From Kiritimatiellota bacterium (GTDB taxonomy: Bacteria; Verrucomicrobiota; Kiritimatiellia; RFP12; UBA1067), in NCBI GenBank assembly GCA_009777165.1, contig WRML01000054.1:1-9852 (forward strand): a stretch of 9,852 nt of DNA, written 5' to 3'. Position numbers and translations under genes: made by a program. Below, one piece after another: positions 6,440-9,852 of this stretch (within the stretch, counting starts at the first letter, position 1; every line of letters begins with the position of its first letter). The notes beneath the pieces are model-generated. The model ran no database searches and was not told the origin of the DNA. It worked only from the letters and a program-made list of their open reading frames with translations.

Positions 6440-7735
6440 ATGAGTTCTGGGATACCCCGGAGGGGATTTCTGAAGGCGGCACTAATCGCAGGGGCGGCAC
6501 CGGTGTTCGTTCCGGCGCGTGTGCTGGGGAGGGGGTGGACTGCACCGTCCAACCGCATCACCGTCGGATGCGTGGGCGCGGGGGACCACTTCATCCACCG
6601 CAACTTCGCCATCATGCGAAACATGAAGGACATCCAGCTCGTCTCCGTGTGCGACGTTGACGCGAAACGCCAGAAAGACGCGCAAAAACAGATGGAGAAT
6701 GTTTACGGCAAGGGGATCAAGGCGGACGGGGATTTCCGCGCGCTCCTCGCCATGGACAACACGGACGCGATCATGGTCTCCACCGCCGACCATTGGCACG
6801 TCATCGTCTCTATCCTCGCGGCGCGGGCCGGCAAGGACGTGATCTGCGAGAAACCGCTCACTTATAACGTCGCGGACGGCCGGAGGCTGGTGGACACCAT
6901 CAAGAAAACGGGGCGCGTGTTCCAGACGTCTTCGGAGAATCGTACCGCGCCGGAGTACCGCCAGATTTGTGAGATTGTCCGGAGCGGCCGCCTCGGGAAG
7001 GTCAGGCGCGTGACGGTGGGGTTGCCGGGCGACAGCTTCTGGCCGGGCGGGCGCCAGGGGCCCGTCGAGTATAGCGACCCGCCGCCGGAACTGAACTACG
7101 ATATGTGGCTGGGACCCGCACCCGAGAAACCCTACACGCCCGCGCGGACCCACTTCGTGTTCCGCTGGGTGTCGGACTACAGCGGCGGGATGCTGGCGGA
7201 CTGGGGGGCCCACCTCTTCGACATCGCGCAGTGGGCGCTCAACCGCGAACACAGCGGGCCCGTGAAGGTCGAGGGGGTCGGCTGGAAACCCCAGCATGAC
7301 TTGTACGACACCTGGCTGGGCTTCTGCGTGCGCTTTGAGTATGAGGACGGCGTGGAGCTGGTCGTGGACGCCAACCAGCCCTCCCTCCGGTTTGAGGGCG
7401 ACGAGGGGTGGGTCGAGTCCATCGGCTGGCGGAGCCCCGTACAGGCCTCGCACCGGAAACTGCTGGAGCCGATCGGCCCCGGTGAAGTGCAGCTGACCAG
7501 CGCACCGATCGACGGCGAGCATATCAGTTTCCTGAATGCGGTGAGGACGCGCGCGTCCGCCTATGCCCCCGCCGAGAAGGGGCATCGGAGCATCACGCTG
7601 GCGCACCTGGGCAATATCGCAATCTCATGTGGACGGCCCCTGCGCTGGAACCCGCAGACGGAACGCTTCATTGACGCGCCGGACGCAGACAAGATGCTCG
7701 CGTGCGAGAAACGGAAACAATGGGATTTGGCGTAA
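6440..7735 (+). CDS. Gfo/Idh/MocA family oxidoreductase, Tat-exported
   Basis: The product has 431 residues. The N-terminus PRRGFLKAALIAGAAPVFVPARVLG (6-30) contains the twin-arginine motif RRGFLK, so it is probably folded with its cofactor and then exported by Tat. A Rossmann nucleotide-binding fold follows, with ITVGCVGAGDHF (40-51) and VCDVDA (70-75); the loop signature CEKPLTYN is at 136-143, with the conserved K138 of the EKP motif. The C-terminal alpha/beta domain includes the family stretch SGGMLADWGAHLFDIAQWAL (248-267) with H258 and D261. Such enzymes use NAD(P), often tightly held, to oxidise or rearrange sugars; several make 3-keto sugars that DUF1080-type hydrolases cleave. GGAGG at 6427-6431 lies eight bases before the ATG. 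Upstream in-frame codons to 6410 lack a ribosome site and would bury the Tat signal. Substrate unknown. Confidence 0.93.
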   Translation: MSSGIPRRGFLKAALIAGAAPVFVPARVLGRGWTAPSNRITVGCVGAGDHFIHRNFAIMRNMKDIQLVSVCDVDAKRQKDAQKQMENVYGKGIKADGDFRALLAMDNTDAIMVSTADHWHVIVSILAARAGKDVICEKPLTYNVADGRRLVDTIKKTGRVFQTSSENRTAPEYRQICEIVRSGRLGKVRRVTVGLPGDSFWPGGRQGPVEYSDPPPELNYDMWLGPAPEKPYTPARTHFVFRWVSDYSGGMLADWGAHLFDIAQWALNREHSGPVKVEGVGWKPQHDLYDTWLGFCVRFEYEDGVELVVDANQPSLRFEGDEGWVESIGWRSPVQASHRKLLEPIGPGEVQLTSAPIDGEHISFLNAVRTRASAYAPAEKGHRSITLAHLGNIAISCGRPLRWNPQTERFIDAPDADKMLACEKRKQWDLA

Positions 7736-7765
7736 AGGGGCAGGATGGTTGACTGGGCATGCAGA

Positions 7766-7818
7766 TGACGCAGATTTTCTCGACTGACGCAGATCAGACA
7801 ATTCAAAAATCTGCGTCA
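7766..7818. repeat. 13-bp inverted repeat with TGACGCAGAT motifs
   Basis: TGACGCAGATTTT (7766-7778) and its exact reverse complement AAAATCTGCGTCA (7806-7818) enclose a 27-base loop that contains a further CTGACGCAGATCAG (7783-7796). A fourth related motif, CATCTGCGTG, follows at 7838-7847. The array fills most of the 130-bp gap between the oxidoreductase and the HEAT-repeat gene. The stem could fold in RNA and act as a processing or weak termination signal, but no T tract follows. It resembles dispersed intergenic repeats seen in environmental genomes. Confidence 0.75.
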
Positions 7819-7865
7819 ATCCTAATCCTCTTGCGCCATCTGCGTGCTACAAAAAAGGAGAAAGA

Positions 7866-9137
7866 ATGATGAATAACCAATGCAAACTGTTTTTCGTTTT
7901 CACACTCATGGGAATCTCCCTGTGTGCCCAAGACTGGGATGCGATCCATGCGAAGCTGGCACGTGCGGACGCCAAGGCCATCATCGCCATGATGACGGGC
8001 TACGATGTGTTCGAGCGCGAGGCCGCGCTGGCGCAGATCGCCCGCGACGATCTGCGCCCCGAACTGACGCGCGCCGCCGCCGCCGCGCTCGCGACCCTTC
8101 CGTCGCCGGATTTCAGGATACAACTGATCACGGTGCTGGCGGAACGGAACGATCCTGCCGCATCCCCCGCCATCCGCAAAGCGTTGAGCGACACGGACGA
8201 GGAGGTCCGCAAGGCCGCCATCGCCGCATGCGGGCAGATGAAGGACGACAAGGCCGCAGACGAGCTGATCGAGATGTACAAGCGTACCCCCGCTTCGGAA
8301 GACCTCCGCGAGGCATTGCGCCGGATCCCGAACCCGTCCATCGACCGTTATCTCGTGAGTGCGCTCAAATCGAAAACGGCGACGAATCAGGCGGCGGTGT
8401 TGGACCTGCTGGCGGCACGGCACTATCCCGAGGTCTATACCCTCGCAATGAACCCGAAATTTTTTGACGGGGCGGACATGACGTTGATGCGGAGTGCGGC
8501 GGCGGTCATCCGCACCTACGCCCCGGAAGGCGGTTTCCGTCCCCTGCTCGATTTCGCACAGAAACTGAAACCGCAAGCCGTTGATTTGTTGTTCGGCACG
8601 CTGACGGCAACGTTGACCGAGTCGGACGACAAGGTGTCGCAGGAACGCCATCTTGCGGGGTTGCTACAGGACAGCCCGCCGGATTTCGTACCCGTGCTGA
8701 CAGCGTTGCTCGGCGTGAGCCAAGGCCCACTTGCGCTCTCGGTATTGTCCAAGCGGTTGGAGTCAGGCGATGTAGACACGCGGAAGGACGCCGTCCGCAA
8801 TCTCGGCAAATGGAATAACGAGGATGCGCTGCCCGCGCTGGTCTTGGCGGGAAAAAACGACCGTGACCTCGGCGTACAGAATCTGGCGTGGCGGATGCTG
8901 ACCGATGTCGCGAAGCGCGAAGACAAGATGCGCATCAAGCATCGTGTGATCGCGGTGTTAGAGCAAGCCATTTGGTTCGCGCCGCGTCAGGTGGAGCGTA
9001 CCCTCGCGTTTGACGCGCTGAAGCTCTACGTCAGGAAAAACGACAGCGTCAGATGGTTGTTGGACCGGATCGAGACCGAACGCCTCGAATTCGCCGACGA
9101 GGTCAAGCAGATCAAGAAGGAACTCAATGTTAAGTAG
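7866..9137 (+). CDS. Exported HEAT-repeat protein
   Basis: The product has 423 residues. A signal peptide (about 1-21, MMNNQCKLFFVFTLMGISLCA, cleaved before QDWDA) indicates export; the cysteine lacks a proper lipobox. The remainder is alpha-helical with repeated helix pairs of HEAT/PBS-lyase type, clearest at 48-77 (FEREAALAQIARDDLRPELT), 83-122 (RIQLITVLAERNDP, then EEVRKAAIAACGQM), 305-327 (TRKDAVRNLGKWNNEDALPALVL) and 330-350. No catalytic motif is seen, so it is probably a protein-binding scaffold; such proteins are common in PVC bacteria next to sugar oxidoreductases. AAGGAG at 7855-7860 lies five bases before the ATG at 7866; a second ATG follows directly at 7869. Its partner is unknown. 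Confidence 0.85.
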   Translation: MMNNQCKLFFVFTLMGISLCAQDWDAIHAKLARADAKAIIAMMTGYDVFEREAALAQIARDDLRPELTRAAAAALATLPSPDFRIQLITVLAERNDPAASPAIRKALSDTDEEVRKAAIAACGQMKDDKAADELIEMYKRTPASEDLREALRRIPNPSIDRYLVSALKSKTATNQAAVLDLLAARHYPEVYTLAMNPKFFDGADMTLMRSAAAVIRTYAPEGGFRPLLDFAQKLKPQAVDLLFGTLTATLTESDDKVSQERHLAGLLQDSPPDFVPVLTALLGVSQGPLALSVLSKRLESGDVDTRKDAVRNLGKWNNEDALPALVLAGKNDRDLGVQNLAWRMLTDVAKREDKMRIKHRVIAVLEQAIWFAPRQVERTLAFDALKLYVRKNDSVRWLLDRIETERLEFADEVKQIKKELNVK

Positions 9138-9166
9138 CGTGAGTTGACACAAATGACATTTCACGT

Positions 9167-9222
9167 ATCCGTTTCTAACCCTGAACGGATGGGATCGTAC
9201 AACGTAGCAACGTAGGCCTACG
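9167..9222. other. Two palindromes downstream of the HEAT gene
   Basis: ATCCGTT (9167-9173) and AACGGAT (9184-9190) form a 7-bp stem with a 10-base loop about 30 bp past the HEAT-gene stop. CGTAGGCCTACG (9211-9222) is a perfect 12-bp palindrome preceded by a further ACGTAG (9202-9207). The first could weakly end transcription but has no T tract. The second is next to repeat-derived sequence and may belong to it. No gene is seen in this stretch. Confidence 0.4.
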
Positions 9223-9244
9223 AAACGTGTCGCCAAAATTTCAA

Positions 9245-9260
9245 ATCCCAACGGGATGTA
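9245..9260. repeat. Remnant of a CATCCC-type hairpin repeat
   Basis: ATCCC (9245-9249), loop AAC and GGGAT (9253-9257) form a small hairpin whose right side, AACGGGATGT, is identical to the right side of the terminal hairpins of the two elements downstream. It runs directly into the TATAG end of the first full element, so it may be the tail of an older partial copy. Confidence 0.5.
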
Positions 9261-9511
9261 TAGTCAAATCACATTAAAAGCGTACCGCGACAACATCCCG
9301 TTAGGGATGTTTCTTTCGGTAGAAGTGAACGCAAAAAAATCATGGCATCCCATCGGGATGCCTCTTTTAGGCGTATCCCGTGCCCCATCGGTCGCACCTG
9401 CGCCGATGGGGGCCCCTTTTCCTACGGACATGGGGGGGGGCGCTTTTCTACCGAGAGACACATCCCTAACGGGATGTCAGAATGGAACACTTTTAAAGTG
9501 ATTTCGCTATA
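9259..9511. mobile_element. MITE/BIME-like palindromic element, copy A (253 bp)
   Basis: The ends are imperfect inverted repeats: TATAGTCAAATCAC at the left, and the right end read on the other strand is TATAGCGAAATCAC (12 of 14 alike). The hairpin ACATCCCGTTAGGGATGT (9293-9310) begins 34 bp from the left end, and its reverse complement (9460-9477) ends 34 bp from the right end. CGGTAGAA and its inverse flank them internally. A third hairpin, GGCATCCCATCGGGATGCC, lies at 9344-9362. The centre carries a larger stem, CCCCATCGG/CCGATGGGG (9383-9391 and 9403-9411, 11-base loop), and a G9 run (9432-9440). TA on both sides would fit a TA target-site duplication of the IS630/mariner kind (inference). 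The element has a translatable frame (9256-9501), which I do not regard as a gene. Confidence 0.75.
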
Positions 9512-9542
9512 GTTTGTTCAGTTGAAAACCATTCCATTTTTT

Positions 9543-9632
9543 ACCACAATGGACACAATGGTTTTCACAATAGACACAAAGGATACAAGAGGGAATCGTG
9601 TCCATTGTGTATTCCATTGTGTCTATTGTGGT
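9543..9632. repeat. 90-bp long inverted repeat built of CACAATGG motifs
   Basis: The arms at 9543-9577 and 9598-9632 pair symmetrically. ACCACAATGGACACAATGG matches the inverse of 9614-9632 at 18 of 19 positions, and CACAATAGACAC (9566-9577) matches the inverse of 9598-9609 at 11 of 12. Both arms have a 4-base interruption at the same place, and the loop is 20 bases. The motif CACAATGGA is itself repeated at a 9-bp period. The right arm abuts the first base of copy B. No coding capacity is evident. It resembles a different class of dispersed intergenic repeat from the flanking elements. Confidence 0.8.
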
Positions 9633-9852
9633 TATAGTGAAATCACTTCTAAAGCATACCGTAACAACATCCCGTTAGGGATGTTTCTTTCGGTAGAAGT
9701 GAACGCAAAAAAAATCATGGCATCCCATCGGGATGCCTCTTTTAGGTGCATCCCGATGGGATGCGGACAAGGGGGGGAGGGCGTTTTTCTACCGAGAGAC
9801 ACATCCCTAACGGGATGTAAGAATGGAACACTTTTAATGTGAATTCACTATA
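9633..9852. mobile_element. MITE/BIME-like palindromic element, copy B (220 bp)
   Basis: It begins TATAGTGAAATCAC and ends with the near-exact inverse (13 of 14 alike) on the last base of the window. Four hairpins are arranged symmetrically: ACATCCCGTTAGGGATGT (9667-9684), GGCATCCCATCGGGATGCC (9719-9737), the inverted GCATCCCGATGGGATGC (9748-9764) and ACATCCCTAACGGGATGT (9801-9818). The outer pair lie exactly 34 bp from each end, as in copy A. From about 9666 to 9747 it matches copy A almost base for base, with one extra A in an A run (eight against seven). It has the same orientation as copy A, judged by the off-centre G run (9771-9777). No transposase lies in the window, so any mobility would depend on an enzyme elsewhere. 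Confidence 0.75.

Noticed and set aside
6482..7606. 374-codon reverse-strand frame
   Set aside because: It is the antisense shadow of the Gfo/Idh/MocA gene, which has a Tat motif, Rossmann motif and EKP signature on the + strand.
9256..9501. 81-codon open frame across repeat copy A
   Set aside because: It lies wholly within a palindromic repeat; the similar peptide in copy B only reflects DNA repeat identity. It has no ribosome binding site or recognisable domain.
9522..9842. 106-codon open frame across the 90-bp inverted repeat and copy B
   Set aside because: It runs through two unrelated non-coding repeats and has no ribosome binding site; the shared peptide pieces with the copy A frame shift after the A-run indel.
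9259..9852. CRISPR array
   Set aside because: Only two long units of unequal length, each an internal palindrome; there are no short repeats with uniform unique spacers and no cas genes.

Overview
The window is a GC-rich bacterial segment with eight genes, all on the + strand, followed by about 715 bases of non-coding, repeat-dense DNA. The gene content suggests a saccharolytic member of the PVC group (Kiritimatiellota, Lentisphaerota or Verrucomicrobiota): a parallel beta-helix carbohydrate-active protein, a secreted DUF1080 (3-keto-disaccharide hydrolase-type) protein, a Tat-exported Gfo/Idh/MocA oxidoreductase, an exported HEAT-repeat protein, and an ExbB/ExbD/TonB-type system. No rRNA, tRNA or phylogenetic marker is present, so the assignment is an inference from gene families.

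Layout. Positions 2-1798 hold the 3' part of a beta-helix gene that is open at the left edge. Its reading frame breaks in a run of nine C just before the expected C-terminus, and the missing tail is readable in the next frame to 1851. After a spacer with a 12-bp palindrome and a 13-bp tandem repeat come a beta-phosphoglucomutase-like HAD hydrolase (2043-2729), a short 8-bp-period repeat, an RNA 2',3'-cyclic phosphodiesterase (thpR, 2800-3363) and, overlapping it by four bases, a secreted two-domain DUF1080 protein (3360-4376). A near-consensus sigma-70 promoter overlapping that stop codon leads into a tight ExbB/TolQ-ExbD/TolR-TonB/TolA operon (4433-6346). Then come the Gfo/Idh/MocA oxidoreductase (6440-7735), a spacer with a 13-bp inverted repeat, and the HEAT-repeat protein (7866-9137).

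How the genes may work together. The beta-helix protein, the DUF1080 protein and the oxidoreductase would fit periplasmic or surface breakdown of glycans through keto-sugar intermediates. The ExbB/ExbD/TonB set would power outer-membrane uptake or envelope integrity. This is inferred from families and proximity only.

The most unusual part is the right end. Two direct copies (253 and 220 bp) of a nearly palindromic element begin and end with TATAG...CTATA. Each contains CATCCC/GGGATG hairpins placed exactly 34 bp from each end. The copies are separated by a 90-bp inverted repeat built from a different CACAATGG motif. They look like non-autonomous (MITE- or BIME-like) elements. No transposase is visible in the window.
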